Shown here in pieces: positions 25,185 to 33,483 of a stretch of DNA of 35,245 nucleotides. The position numbers were made by a program, and so were the translations under genes. The notes beneath the pieces were generated by a model. That model did no database searches. It had not been told where the DNA came from and saw only the letters and a list, made by a program, of their open reading frames with translations. Origin of the DNA: JASHVB01 sp035486135 (lineage in GTDB: Bacteria; Pseudomonadota; Alphaproteobacteria; Acetobacterales; Acetobacteraceae); the NCBI GenBank assembly GCA_035486135.1, contig DATHNI010000226.1, forward strand, positions 1 to 35,245, read 5' to 3'. Positions within the stretch are counted from its first letter, which is position 1. Each line of letters begins with the position of its first letter.

Positions 25185-25318
25185 GGTTGCTCTCGGCTGG
25201 TTGGTTTGGGCGGCACCTCGTGGCCGCCGCTCCCCTGCCACGGTGGCCGAGGCCTGATTTGGCCGAACCGGCGCGGTTGTGCAACCCGGCCGCAGAGGGC
25301 AGCGGGTATGCCCCGCGC

Positions 25319-25903
25319 TCACCCGTGGCCGGTCAGCAGCTCCTGCTTCAGCTTCGGCGATGCCGGCCGGGGACCCAGGAACGTGGCGAGCATCGCCTCG
25401 GCGAACTCCGGCTGGGAGACGACGCCGACTTCCCGCCCGCTGACCGTGACCGTAGCGCCGCGCGGAGTGAACAGCAGCTCATAGTTGTCACCGTCATGCA
25501 TGGCCGGGATCTCGGCAAGGAACCGCGCGACATCGTTCGGATCGAGCCGGCAGGGAGGCTGGCAGTTGTTGTCCAGCCCGTCGCGCCAGGCCTTGCGGGC
25601 GTCGTCGACGCTGATGCTGTGCTCGAACCGGACGATCAGCAGCTTGGTTTCGGGCGAGCGGATGATCTGTTCCGCGTCAGTGCTCAAATTCTGCAAGTAG
25701 AGCGCAGCGACGTAGATGTGGATACCAAGTATCGAGTAGGTGCGCAGTCCGTAGCCATTCAGCCGCAAGGTCTGCCCGTTCGCCTCCAGCGCGTCAGGCA
25801 GTTGCACGCCATCGAGTTGCGCCGCGCGCACCACGCGGCCGATGGGTAGCGCGATCGCTGACAGGACCAGGCCTCGCCTGCGCAGCGGCGCGGCAAATGA
25901 CAA
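25319..25903 (-). CDS. Chalcone-isomerase-like exported protein
   Basis: This 194-residue protein fits the chalcone isomerase-like family found in proteobacteria, which has the fold but usually not a known reaction. After an N-terminal basic, hydrophobic stretch (RRRGLVLSAIALPIGRVVRA) comes the conserved pattern VQLPDALEANGQTLRLNGYG, LRTYSILGIHIYVAALYLQN, LIVRFEHSISVDDARKAWRD and AMHDGDNYELLFTPRGATVT. The start is uncertain. No ATG begins this frame, so TTG at 25903 is the only usual codon, with GGAGGAGA about 18 bases upstream, rather far. An internal GTG start would shorten the signal sequence. Function is unknown. Confidence 0.75.
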   Translation of the reverse strand: MSFAAPLRRRGLVLSAIALPIGRVVRAAQLDGVQLPDALEANGQTLRLNGYGLRTYSILGIHIYVAALYLQNLSTDAEQIIRSPETKLLIVRFEHSISVDDARKAWRDGLDNNCQPPCRLDPNDVARFLAEIPAMHDGDNYELLFTPRGATVTVSGREVGVVSQPEFAEAMLATFLGPRPASPKLKQELLTGHG

Positions 25904-26018
25904 CCACGGGCCGATGAGATGTCTCCTCCGGTGGCGTGACCCGTCAGCTTGGCCGCAGATCGACGGCCTTGCAAATCATGATGCTGTGGGGTCTGGGCAG
26001 GCCGGTCGCCGCGGCCAA

Positions 26019-27473
26019 TCACTCCGCCACGGCGATCCTCGGCTTGGCGGGACCGTCGCAACGGCCGCTCAGTTCATCCCCGGCCGACTGGTCAAGCCGC
26101 AGACTGAACACCGGCGCGGCCAGCGAGATCCCCGCAACCACCAGGAACGCGACGGAAAAATCCGCCAGCAGCGGCTGCGGATGCCCCAGCACCCGGATCG
26201 ACGCCGCCAGTACCGCCGCCGACACGGCGATCCCCAGTGTCAGCGACATCTGCTGGAAGGTCGTATAGAAGCTGGTCGCCGTGCTCATTTGCGCACGCGG
26301 CACGTCGGCATAGGCGATCGTGTTGTACGCCATGAATTGCAGCGACTGGAAAAACCCGTTCAGCAGCAGCACGAAATAGATCACGCTGACCGGCCAGCTC
26401 GGGCGGAACGCCGCGGTCAGGGCGAGCAACAGCGTGGCGATCAGACCAATCCATACCAGGACGTTGCGGAAGCCGAGCCGCCGCAGGAACACCGGAGCGG
26501 CCACGCGCATGCCGAGCGATCCGACCGAACTGACGAACGTGATCAGTCCGCTATGCACCGCCGACAGCCCGAACCCCAGTTGCAGCATCATCGGCAGCAG
26601 GAACGGCATGGCACCCACCGCGATTCGCGACAGCGAGCCGCAGATCACCGAAATCCGGAACGTCGGGATGCGCATCATGCGAAAATCCAGCATCGGATGC
26701 GCATGGTGCCGGGCGTGCAGCGCATACAACCCCGCCGACACCACCCCTGCCCCCAGCAGTCCGAAGGTGATCGCGCCCGATCCGACACCGCGGCTTGCCA
26801 TCTCGATGCCGAACATCAGCGATGCCAACGCGGTACCGGCGAGGATCAGTCCGCGCAGATCGAACGGCGTGCGGGTTGGCTCTCGCATCTCCTCGATGTA
26901 GCGGGTTACCAGCACGATGCCGGTGATGCCGATCGGCACGTTGATGTAGAAGATCCAGTGCCATGACAGGTAGGTGACGATGAAGCCGCCGACCGGGGGA
27001 CCGACAATCGGCCCCATGGTGGCGGGGATCATCAGCCATGCCATCGCCTTGACCAGTTCGGTCTTAGACACCGCACGCAGCAAGACCAGGCGTCCGACCG
27101 GTGACATCATGGCGCCGCCGACGCCTTGCAACATGCGCGCGGCGACCAGCAAAGCGAGCGTCGGTGCCTGCGCGCAAGCGATCGAACCCAGCGTGAACAG
27201 CGCGATCGCCGCCCGGAACACCGTCCGCGAGCCGAAACGGTCCGCCAGCCTGCCGCTGGCTGGGATGAACATCGCGAGCGTCAGAAGGTACGACGTCAGC
27301 GCCACGTTCATGTGCAGCGGATCGGCGTTGAAGCTCTTCGCCATGGTCGGCAGTGCCGTCGCCAGCACCGTCCCGTCCAATTGTTCCATGAACATCGCGC
27401 TGGCGACGATCAGCGACACGGAGCGAGCGCTGACCGCACGCTTTGGTGGCTGTGCAACCGGGGAATCGGACAT
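26019..27473 (-). CDS. DHA2-type MFS drug efflux transporter
   Basis: A multidrug exporter of 484 residues with the EmrB/QacA layout of about 14 membrane segments. Family motifs are LDGTVLATALPTMAKSF in the first helix region, GRLADRFGSRTVFRAA (motif A), ARMLQGVGGAMMSPVGRLVL, and MGPIVGPPVGGFIVTYLSWH (motif C of antiporters). The ATG at 27473 is chosen since MSDSPVAQPPKRAVSARS leads directly into the first helix. Upstream in-frame codons to 27632 lack similarity. No membrane-fusion partner gene adjoins it. Substrates are unknown. Confidence 0.92.
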   Translation of the reverse strand: MSDSPVAQPPKRAVSARSVSLIVASAMFMEQLDGTVLATALPTMAKSFNADPLHMNVALTSYLLTLAMFIPASGRLADRFGSRTVFRAAIALFTLGSIACAQAPTLALLVAARMLQGVGGAMMSPVGRLVLLRAVSKTELVKAMAWLMIPATMGPIVGPPVGGFIVTYLSWHWIFYINVPIGITGIVLVTRYIEEMREPTRTPFDLRGLILAGTALASLMFGIEMASRGVGSGAITFGLLGAGVVSAGLYALHARHHAHPMLDFRMMRIPTFRISVICGSLSRIAVGAMPFLLPMMLQLGFGLSAVHSGLITFVSSVGSLGMRVAAPVFLRRLGFRNVLVWIGLIATLLLALTAAFRPSWPVSVIYFVLLLNGFFQSLQFMAYNTIAYADVPRAQMSTATSFYTTFQQMSLTLGIAVSAAVLAASIRVLGHPQPLLADFSVAFLVVAGISLAAPVFSLRLDQSAGDELSGRCDGPAKPRIAVAE

Positions 27474-27743
27474 GTGGGAGGGGATCGTCGTGCCAACAGC
27501 AATCTGGGTGGCCGGATAGTATCCTCGGGTGAGCAGGGCAACCCTGCAATCCTGGCGCGGCTGCATTGCAGCAAACAGCCGCCGGCCCGGCCGCGGCTGT
27601 GCGAGCATAGATGGCGTGGGCACCGCGCGCACGCGACTGGCGGCTATAGTGCCGCCACCACGACCGGCATCGTCAGCCTGCTGTCATTGCGAGTTGGCCA
27701 CCGGCCGGCCGTGGGCGACCCGCCCTGCATGAAACTGGCGAGG
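27474..27743. other. Spacer between MFS gene and truncated gene
   Basis: This 270-base spacer contains a single GTCATTGCGAG motif at about 27683, GC-rich inverted bits (CACCGGCCGGCCGTGGGC), and no supported gene or promoter. The C-rich/G-rich repeat copy 2 follows at 27763-27798. Confidence 0.5.
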
Positions 27744-27908
27744 TCATCCCGCGAAGGATATTCCCCCTCCCCTTGAGGGAGGGGGTTGGGGGGAGGGGTT
27801 CGTGCCGTTGTCGACCGGCGCTTCGCGTTTCAGCCTCGCGAACATCGCGGCGACCTCATCGGTCACCACGTGGCTGACAACGGCGACGCTGATGCGGCCG
27901 TCGGTCAT
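27744..27908 (-). pseudogene. Truncated third gene of the polysaccharide operon
   Basis: An ATG at 27908 lies three bases after the flippase stop, in the same frame, a spacing typical of an operon gene. It encodes about 30 residues of normal-looking protein, TDGRISVAVVSHVVTDEVAA followed by MFARLKREAP. Then the frame enters the C-rich/G-rich repeat and continues as NPSPQPPPSRGGG until a TGA at 27744. The N-terminus looks like a strand-helix start of an alpha/beta protein, possibly a glycosyltransferase, but it is too short to name. I read it as a gene cut short by a repeat insertion or deletion. It would be missed by length cut-offs. Confidence 0.6.
27763..27798. repeat. C-rich/G-rich palindromic repeat, copy 2
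   Basis: CCCCCTCCCCTTGAGGGAGG followed by GGGTTGGGGGGAGGGG matches copy 1 (23709-23745) with few differences. It forms a hairpin and reads as NPSPQPPPSRGGG on the minus strand within the truncated gene. Confidence 0.88.
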
Positions 27909-27911
27909 GGT

Positions 27912-29399
27912 CTAGCCCGACTGCTGCAGCCGGAAGCGCCCGAGTGCCGAGGGCAGACGGGCGTTGGCGAAGGCCCATGCGGTCTGTCGCGCCCCGGGAT
28001 CGACAGCGAGGCCGATGACGAGGCAGGCGCCGCCGAGCAACGTCGCCCAGAACAGCGTCCAGCCGATCGCCTCCGGCATCAGGGGGGCGACCAACCCAGC
28101 CAGCGCCATCAGGCCTGCGGCGGGCAGCGCGCGCAGCAGATAGCGGTTCCAGCAACCGGCGGCGAGCAGCATCACCATAAAGTCGCAGCCGCCGCGCAGC
28201 GACCATGCCCAGGCCGCGCCGTCGATGCCGAATAACCGCACCAGCGCGTAAGTGGCGAGTACGAACGGCACGATTTCAATCAGATGGATGCGCGCCGTGG
28301 TGTCCGGCCGACGTTGGCCGAGCAGCAGCGAGAACGGGATGAAGGCCAGTCCGTTCAGCCACGCGCCGATCAGCAGCATGCGGGCGACCGGAATCGATTG
28401 CACCGCGAAGCTTTCGCCGACCCACATGCGCAGGAAGGGGTCGGCCAGCAGGATCGCCGGTCCGCAGACCGCGCCGAAGCCGATCGCCAGCGTCACGATG
28501 GCACGGTTGGCCAGCGCATGCGCCTCTTGCGGGTTGAGACGCGACAGTCGCGGAAACAGCGTCTTGGACAACGCCAACGCGATCACCTGACTGCGAGTGG
28601 CGAGGCTCATCGGCACAGCGTAATGCGCCGAGAAGACCGGCCCGAGCAGGACTGCGATCATCATCTGGTCGAAGGTCTCCAGCAGCGGCGAAATGCCGGA
28701 GCTGACGCTGACCCACGCGCCATAGCCGAGCAGTTGCCGGACCTGCCGCCGGTCGAACTGGCGCGGACTGAGCGGCCATTCCCGTCGCAGCACGATCATC
28801 CAGATGATGCAGGTCGACAGCAGGCGGGCAAACAGCGCCGCGGGGATGACCACAGTCAGGCTCGGTCCGATCAGAATGGCGCAGATCACCGGCGCGACCT
28901 GACCTGTCACGCCGCCGAAGCTTTGCATCGCGCTGGCGGTCAGAAAATGCTCGCGCGATTCGATCGCGCCAGTGCCGATGGCGGAGACCAGCGCCACCGG
29001 CAACATGCAGGCGATCCAGGGCGAAGCCGTCAATGCCTCGCGGGCCAGATCGGGCGGCAAATTGGCAAAATGGCGCAGCAGAAAGTCTGCGCTGAAAAAC
29101 AGCACCAACCCGCCAAGGCTGCCGAGCATCAGGTTGAGATAGAAGGCCGTCATCAACACCGGACCGCGCTGCTCGGGCCCCGCGGCACCCAGCCGGCTCA
29201 GCGCATTGGCCGAGGCGCGCGATAGACCGAAATCGAGAAAGCCGAAATAGCCGAGCAAAATCCACACCACCGCCAGAATACCGTAACGCGCCGCGCCGAT
29301 TTGGGAGATGTAGATCGGCACCGTCAGCAGCGCGGAGAGCAGCGGCAAGATCGTGCCGCCGAAGTTCAGCAGGAAATTAACGCTGATCCGGCGGTTCAT
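27912..29399 (-). CDS. Polysaccharide flippase, Wzx-like
   Basis: A membrane protein of 495 residues of the oligosaccharide flippase (MATE/MOP-superfamily) type that would move lipid-linked sugar units across the inner membrane. About 12-14 hydrophobic segments are visible, starting at VNFLLNFGGTILPLLSALLT, and the family pattern ISQIGAARYGILAVVWILLG with GFLDFGLSRASANAL is clear. The ATG at 29399 overlaps the stop of the WbsX gene (ATGA), so the genes are co-translated. The frame begins further upstream but that part overlaps the previous gene. It suggests the locus makes a surface polysaccharide. Confidence 0.88.
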   Translation of the reverse strand: MNRRISVNFLLNFGGTILPLLSALLTVPIYISQIGAARYGILAVVWILLGYFGFLDFGLSRASANALSRLGAAGPEQRGPVLMTAFYLNLMLGSLGGLVLFFSADFLLRHFANLPPDLAREALTASPWIACMLPVALVSAIGTGAIESREHFLTASAMQSFGGVTGQVAPVICAILIGPSLTVVIPAALFARLLSTCIIWMIVLRREWPLSPRQFDRRQVRQLLGYGAWVSVSSGISPLLETFDQMMIAVLLGPVFSAHYAVPMSLATRSQVIALALSKTLFPRLSRLNPQEAHALANRAIVTLAIGFGAVCGPAILLADPFLRMWVGESFAVQSIPVARMLLIGAWLNGLAFIPFSLLLGQRRPDTTARIHLIEIVPFVLATYALVRLFGIDGAAWAWSLRGGCDFMVMLLAAGCWNRYLLRALPAAGLMALAGLVAPLMPEAIGWTLFWATLLGGACLVIGLAVDPGARQTAWAFANARLPSALGRFRLQQSG

Positions 29400-30607
29400 C
29401 GCTGCCGCTCCAACTCGGCGACCTGATGACCGGCCGCTTGAGTCCACAGCACCGCTCGGATTGCATCAAGATAGGCGTGGCCGGACAGCGTGTCCGGCTC
29501 GACGAAATTGCCCTCCGCCCACTCGTTCCACGCCTTGAGAAAGACGATCGCCTGCTGCGGCGGACGATTTTGCACCAAGCGCAGCGCCTTGTTCAGATAG
29601 GCGGTGAACAGCACCGGCGTGGCGTCCTCGAACACCACACCGCGCGAACCGGAGCGCGGCGTGTTGTCCCAGCCTGGCAGCACGCAGGGCAGGAAGCGCG
29701 GATCGTCGGGCATATCCGACAATGCCCGGCGCACCACATCGGCATAGGCATAGCGCGCCGGGCGACGCAGCCGCGAGCCGGTCAGGTCGTCGATTGCGCC
29801 CCCGAAGCGGCGCGTGCGCAGGGCGCGGCGGGCGCGCGACCAGAAATCCTTCGGCAAGTCCTCCAGATAATCCTGCGGCGTCAGCGGCGTGACGGCGTCG
29901 AACGGGGCGAGGATCGAATCGTGGTAGCGGTCCACGTCGCTGCGGTAGCGGTTGGAGACCGCCACCAGATACAGTCCAGGAAAACCGGCACGATACGCAA
30001 GCTCGCGCCAATGTTCGACGAAAGCGCGGCTGTCCGGCAGGTCGTGCGGCGCGTAGACCACGAACAGCGGCCGGCCATCGACGCAGATATAGCGCGGATC
30101 CTCGAACGCCCGGCGCACGCAGGTGAAATGCGCCAGTTCGTCGGCGCGGCCAGGGTAGGTCTGCTGGATCAGCGACCGGCCGGGAATGCCATGCCAGATC
30201 CCGGTCCAGGACTGATTGGCCCAGGCCAGCGCGAAGGGAAAATCCGGCTGCCCGCTGGCCAGCACCTCCTCGAATGGCCGCTCGAGAATGCGTCGGCCGT
30301 CGCCGAACCAGTAGTGCCAGTAGCAGAACCCCTCGATACCGGCGGCCCGCGCCAATTCCGCCTGGCGGATGCGGACCTCCGGGACGCGCAGATCGTAAAA
30401 GCCCAGATCGGCCGGCAGGCGCGGTTGGACATGGCCGGGATACAGCGGCTTCGCCCGCGCCACGTTGGTCCACTCGGTGAACCCCGGCCCCCACCATCGG
30501 TCGTTCTCCGGGATCGGATGAAACTGCGGCAAATAGAATGCCAGCATCCGCGCCGCAAGCAGCCCGGGATGCCGACGATGCGCCGCGCCAAGGTCGTAGT
30601 TCATCAT
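29396..30607 (-). CDS. WbsX/GH99-like glycan protein
   Basis: A 403-residue protein with the hallmarks of WbsX-type (glycoside hydrolase 99-like) proteins common in O-antigen and exopolysaccharide clusters: MLAFYLPQFHPIPENDRWWG at the start, then GFTEWTNVARAKPLYPGHVQ, GFCYWHYWFGDGRRILERP, ALAWANQSWTGIWHG, and at the end FLKAWNEWAEGNFVEPD. The biochemical role of the family is not settled; it may cleave or transfer sugars. Two adjacent ATG codons (30605-30607 and 30602-30604) follow AAGGA in GAAGGAAATCG. It is the first recognised gene of the operon. Confidence 0.92.
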   Translation of the reverse strand: MMNYDLGAAHRRHPGLLAARMLAFYLPQFHPIPENDRWWGPGFTEWTNVARAKPLYPGHVQPRLPADLGFYDLRVPEVRIRQAELARAAGIEGFCYWHYWFGDGRRILERPFEEVLASGQPDFPFALAWANQSWTGIWHGIPGRSLIQQTYPGRADELAHFTCVRRAFEDPRYICVDGRPLFVVYAPHDLPDSRAFVEHWRELAYRAGFPGLYLVAVSNRYRSDVDRYHDSILAPFDAVTPLTPQDYLEDLPKDFWSRARRALRTRRFGGAIDDLTGSRLRRPARYAYADVVRRALSDMPDDPRFLPCVLPGWDNTPRSGSRGVVFEDATPVLFTAYLNKALRLVQNRPPQQAIVFLKAWNEWAEGNFVEPDTLSGHAYLDAIRAVLWTQAAGHQVAELERQR

Positions 30608-30708
30608 CGATTTCCTTCGGGTTGCGTCACCCGAAATGGCATGTGATTGCGCCAGGAGAATCTGGACAGGGTTCCGAACGGTGATTCGAAAAAGTCAAAG
30701 TCCGCCAT
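30604..30708 (-). CDS. Possible small ORF ahead of the WbsX gene
   Basis: A 34-residue frame, beginning MADFDFFESPFGTLSRFSWR, ends in QPEGNR with TGA at 30604-30606. The stop overlaps the ATG of the WbsX gene, a translational-coupling arrangement. A GTAAGGGG lies about eight bases before its ATG. Its high Phe content is unlike its GC-rich surroundings. It could be a small membrane-associated or leader peptide, or the 3' remnant of a lost gene. Without homologues it stays doubtful. Confidence 0.3.
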   Translation of the reverse strand: MADFDFFESPFGTLSRFSWRNHMPFRVTQPEGNR

Positions 30709-31211
30709 GCAATGGCCCCTTACAGCCCCGGATCGTCCCCTGCCCTCGGAGCAGGGAAATCTGCCCAGAACCGTTCCCGCCCCAACCGAACCCTTTTTGG
30801 GCCGCCACCGATCATGCGACCGGCTGGAGGCACAACAACACAGCGCCGCCAGCAGGCTTCGAATTGCCGGCACGCTTCGAACCGCCGGTACGCTTCGCTG
30901 GCGTACGCTTGAGCCTTAGCTCTCCACAGCCATCTGGGTTCCCGCCGGAGGGCCTGCACAAGCGCGTGTGCGGGCAAAAAATTGGCGAAATAATACCGGT
31001 CGGAGGTTGGGACCGGCCGGCACGAGCCGGCGATCGCCGCAACGCTCACGCACGGGTACCGCGCCGCAACAACCGGGATGGCCGGCGCCCCCCGGCCTGA
31101 TCTTCATTCGACTCCCCTGTTGTGGCGCCGGTGTTGTGGCGCCGGCGCGTCGTCATCCTGTGGCGCAACCCGCACTTCACGCGTAATATCGGCCCCGAAG
31201 GAGGGCTTTCC
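30709..31211. other. Gap between polysaccharide operon and VOC gene
   Basis: No supported gene lies here. It holds an 18-base tandem repeat at 30856-30891 (GCTTCGAAYYGCCGGYAC, twice, with a third partial unit to about 30906). GTTGTGGCGCCGG occurs twice near 31117-31145. Several short open frames on both strands have no motif. This gap probably contains the promoters of the diverging flanking genes; none was identified with confidence. Confidence 0.5.
30856..30906. repeat. Short 18-bp tandem repeat
   Basis: Unit 1 (30856-30873) and unit 2 (30874-30891) differ at four positions: GCTTCGAATTGCCGGCAC and GCTTCGAACCGCCGGTAC. A third shorter unit, GCTTCGCTGGCGTAC, follows at 30892-30906, and GCTTGAG after that. 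The repeat length being a multiple of three allows frames to stay open on both strands, but no gene is supported. Confidence 0.75.
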
Positions 31212-31784
31212 ATGAATGCAGCCGAAGTCGCCGCCATGGGCCGGCCGAAGGGCCTGCCGTTTCACCTGAACAAGATTGGCCACCTGGCACTCTATGTTCA
31301 GGACCTCCAGCGTTCAGCCAGGTTTTATACCGAGGTGCTCGGCTTCCAGGTGTCGGACGTTTATGCCGAGGACGCCGGGATGCTGGCCGGCGGCGCGGTG
31401 TTCGTGCGGCTGAACGCCGACCATCACGGCATCGCGCTGTTCAAGGCGAGCAAGGAAAACCGCCACGGCGCCGGGTTGCATCACATAGCGTTCGAGGTTT
31501 CCACCCTCGACGAGGTGCTGCGCGTGCGCGACCACCTGCGCAAGCACGACGTGCGCATCCATTTCGAGGGACGCCGCCGCGCCGGCGTGCAGCTCGCGGT
31601 CGAGTTCCAGGACCCCGACGGGCACAACCTGGAAATCTATTGGGGCATCGACCAGATCGGCTCGGACGGCATGGTGCGCCCGCCAGAGCAATGGAAGGGC
31701 GCGACCAGCCTGGAGGCGGCGATCGCCGACCCGGTGATCGGGCAGGACACCACCGTGCAGGACAAGGCGCTGCTTGGCGCTTGA
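31212..31784 (+). CDS. VOC-family metalloenzyme (glyoxalase/dioxygenase-like)
   Basis: A 190-residue vicinal-oxygen-chelate protein. Metal ligands are seen in KIGHLALYVQDLQRSARFYT (His), GLHHIAFEV (His) and NLEIYWG (Glu). FQDPDGHNLEIYWGIDQIG resembles extradiol ring-cleavage dioxygenases (catechol 2,3-dioxygenase-like). GAGGG within GAAGGAGGG at 31197-31205 precedes the ATG at 31212. The substrate is unknown, and no aromatic catabolic genes are nearby. Upstream in-frame codons from 31122 lie in the intergenic region and are rejected. Confidence 0.88.
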   Translation: MNAAEVAAMGRPKGLPFHLNKIGHLALYVQDLQRSARFYTEVLGFQVSDVYAEDAGMLAGGAVFVRLNADHHGIALFKASKENRHGAGLHHIAFEVSTLDEVLRVRDHLRKHDVRIHFEGRRRAGVQLAVEFQDPDGHNLEIYWGIDQIGSDGMVRPPEQWKGATSLEAAIADPVIGQDTTVQDKALLGA

Positions 31785-31812
31785 GCAACGCTCGCGGGAC
31801 CCTCAGCCTATC

Positions 31813-31862
31813 CCCCGGGCCGGGCGCCCGCGGGCACGCCTCTTCCACTGACGCGGGAGAGG
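31813..31862. repeat. Degraded member of the rimM-type palindrome family
   Basis: CCCCGGGCCGGGCGCCCGCGG is followed by CACGCCTCTTCC and ACGCGGGAGAGG. This matches the right arm of the rimM repeat (3680-3724) in order and spacing, with changes. It is located between the VOC gene and the TerB-DnaJ gene. The final GGAGAGGAAGAG probably serves as Shine-Dalgarno for the next gene. Confidence 0.7.
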
Positions 31863-31873
31863 AAGAGTAGCAC

Positions 31874-32650
31874 ATGGGCTATTGGGGCAAGATCATCGGC
31901 GGCATGGCGGGCTTTGCCATGGGCGGGCCGTTTGGAGCCGTGGTCGGGGCGGCGCTGGGGCACGCCGCGGATCATGGTGGGATGCCCAACATGGGCTTCT
32001 CGTTCGGCAACCAGACCATGCTCAACCCCGCCCGGATCGCCGCCATGCTGGGGCGGCGCGACCAGGTGTTTTCCATCTGCGACGTCGTGCTGGCCGCGAA
32101 GCTGGCGAAATGCGACGGGGCGGTGAAGCGGGCGGAAATCGACGCCTTCAAGCGGCATTTCCGCATCCCGCCGGAGGCGGTGCGCGACATCGGCCGCCTG
32201 TTCGACCAGGCGCGCGAGGACGAGGCCGGGTTCGAATCCTACGCCACCCAACTCGGCGAGGCGTTCGACGACAATCGCGGCGTGCTGGAAGACGTGTTGA
32301 CGGCGCTGTTCGTGATCGCGCGCGCCGACGGGCCGGTGAACGCGCGCGAGCAAGACTTCCTGGCCCGGGTGCACCGGCGATTCGGGCTGGATCAGGCGGC
32401 GTGGGCGCGGGCGAAGGGCTCACTGCCGCGGCCGGCGGCGGACGCGCCGGACCCGTACGCGGTGATCGGCGTCTCGGCCTCGGCCAGCGACGAGGAGATC
32501 CGCGCCACCTGGAAGAAGCTGATGCGCGAGAACCACCCGGACAGCCTGGCCTCGCGCGGCGTGCCGGCGGAGTTCATCGCCCGCGCCAACGACAAGGTGG
32601 CGCAGATCAACGCCGCCTGGGATCGCATCAAGCGGGAACGTGGGCTGTGA
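31874..32650 (+). CDS. TerB-DnaJ domain protein (DjlA-like)
   Basis: This 258-residue protein is built like DjlA, a membrane-linked co-chaperone of DnaK. The N-terminus has a glycine-rich membrane segment, WGKIIGGMAGFAMGGPFGAV then VGAALGHA. The middle is a TerB-like alpha-helical domain (VFSICDVVLAAKLAKCDGAV, ALFVIARADGPVNAREQDFL). A C-terminal J domain carries the HPD motif at residues 221-223 in KKLMRENHPDSLASRGVP. The ATG at 31874 follows GGAGAGGAAGAG. The stop overlaps the GTG of the amidase gene, so they are co-translated. A role in envelope stress or wall maintenance is suggested by this neighbour. Confidence 0.9.
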   Translation: MGYWGKIIGGMAGFAMGGPFGAVVGAALGHAADHGGMPNMGFSFGNQTMLNPARIAAMLGRRDQVFSICDVVLAAKLAKCDGAVKRAEIDAFKRHFRIPPEAVRDIGRLFDQAREDEAGFESYATQLGEAFDDNRGVLEDVLTALFVIARADGPVNAREQDFLARVHRRFGLDQAAWARAKGSLPRPAADAPDPYAVIGVSASASDEEIRATWKKLMRENHPDSLASRGVPAEFIARANDKVAQINAAWDRIKRERGL

Positions 32651-33483
32651 CCGACGACGGCGATGATGGTCCGGGGCGGGGCGCGAACCTTACAAACCTG
32701 CGCGGTCTGCATCTTACTCCCCGGCCGTCCGGCTCAACCGGGAACGAAGTGCTGGTGCGCATCGACGACCTGCCCAGCCCGAACCACGACGCCCGCCCCG
32801 AGGGCCTGCCGATCGACACGCTGATCCTGCACTACACCGGCATGCAGACGGCCCAGGCGGCGATCGACCGGCTGCGCGATCCGGCGGCACACGTGTCGTC
32901 GCACTACGTGGTGGACGAGGACGGCACCGTCTCGCGCCTGGTTCCGGAGGTGCGCCGCGCCTACCACGCGGGCGTGTCGTACTGGCGCGGCAATACCGAA
33001 CTGAACGGGCGATCGATCGGCATCGAGATCGTCAATCCCGGGCACGAATGGGGCTATCGCGACTTCCCCGTCCTGCAACTCGCCGCGGTGTGCGATCTGT
33101 GCCTGGAAATCCTGTCCCGGCATCACATCCCGGCGCGCAACATCGTCGCGCACAGCGACGTGGCGCCGGACCGCAAGGAGGATCCGGGCGAGAAATTCGA
33201 TTGGGAGGGCCTGGCGCGCAACGGCGTCGGGCTATGGCCGGACGGCGTGCCCGACCTCGGCACCGGCAACCCGGTGCGCGACGGGGGAAAACTGCGCGAC
33301 GTGCGGCGGGTGCTGGGGGAGATCGGCTATCGCGTGGCGCCGGAGGGACCGCTCGATCCCGCGCTGGCGACGGTGCTGCGGGCGTTCCAGCGGCACTGGC
33401 GGCCTGAGGCGGTCAACGGCCAGGCAGACGCCGGCACGCTGGCGCGGCTTCTGGGCGTGGCACGGCTGGTGGGGGTCGCCTAG
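32647..33483 (+). CDS. N-acetylmuramoyl-L-alanine amidase, AmiD-like
   Basis: A zinc amidase of the Amidase_2/PGRP type, 278 residues, that would cut the bond between MurNAc and the stem peptide. The zinc ligands are His62 in TLILHYTGM, His169 in VAHSDVAPDRKEDPG and Asp179 in the same segment. Other conserved parts are VSSHYVVDEDGTVSRLVPE, AYHAGVSYWRG and IGIEIVNPGHEWGY. A C-terminal peptidoglycan-binding-like domain follows (LRDVRRVLGEIGYRV, LRAFQRHWRP, GQADAGTLARLL). The start is GTG at 32647, overlapping the preceding stop. No signal peptide is seen, which favours a cytoplasmic role in recycling (AmpD-like) over periplasmic AmiD. Confidence 0.92.
   Translation: MTDDGDDGPGRGANLTNLRGLHLTPRPSGSTGNEVLVRIDDLPSPNHDARPEGLPIDTLILHYTGMQTAQAAIDRLRDPAAHVSSHYVVDEDGTVSRLVPEVRRAYHAGVSYWRGNTELNGRSIGIEIVNPGHEWGYRDFPVLQLAAVCDLCLEILSRHHIPARNIVAHSDVAPDRKEDPGEKFDWEGLARNGVGLWPDGVPDLGTGNPVRDGGKLRDVRRVLGEIGYRVAPEGPLDPALATVLRAFQRHWRPEAVNGQADAGTLARLLGVARLVGVA

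Noticed and set aside
25842..26966. Long plus-strand frame opposite the MFS gene
   Set aside because: The product is very rich in Arg, His and Gln with no domain; the opposite strand encodes a clear transporter.
28284..30646. Plus-strand frames opposite the flippase and WbsX genes (28284-29225 and 29426-30646)
   Set aside because: Antisense shadows with no motifs; the minus-strand genes are well supported.
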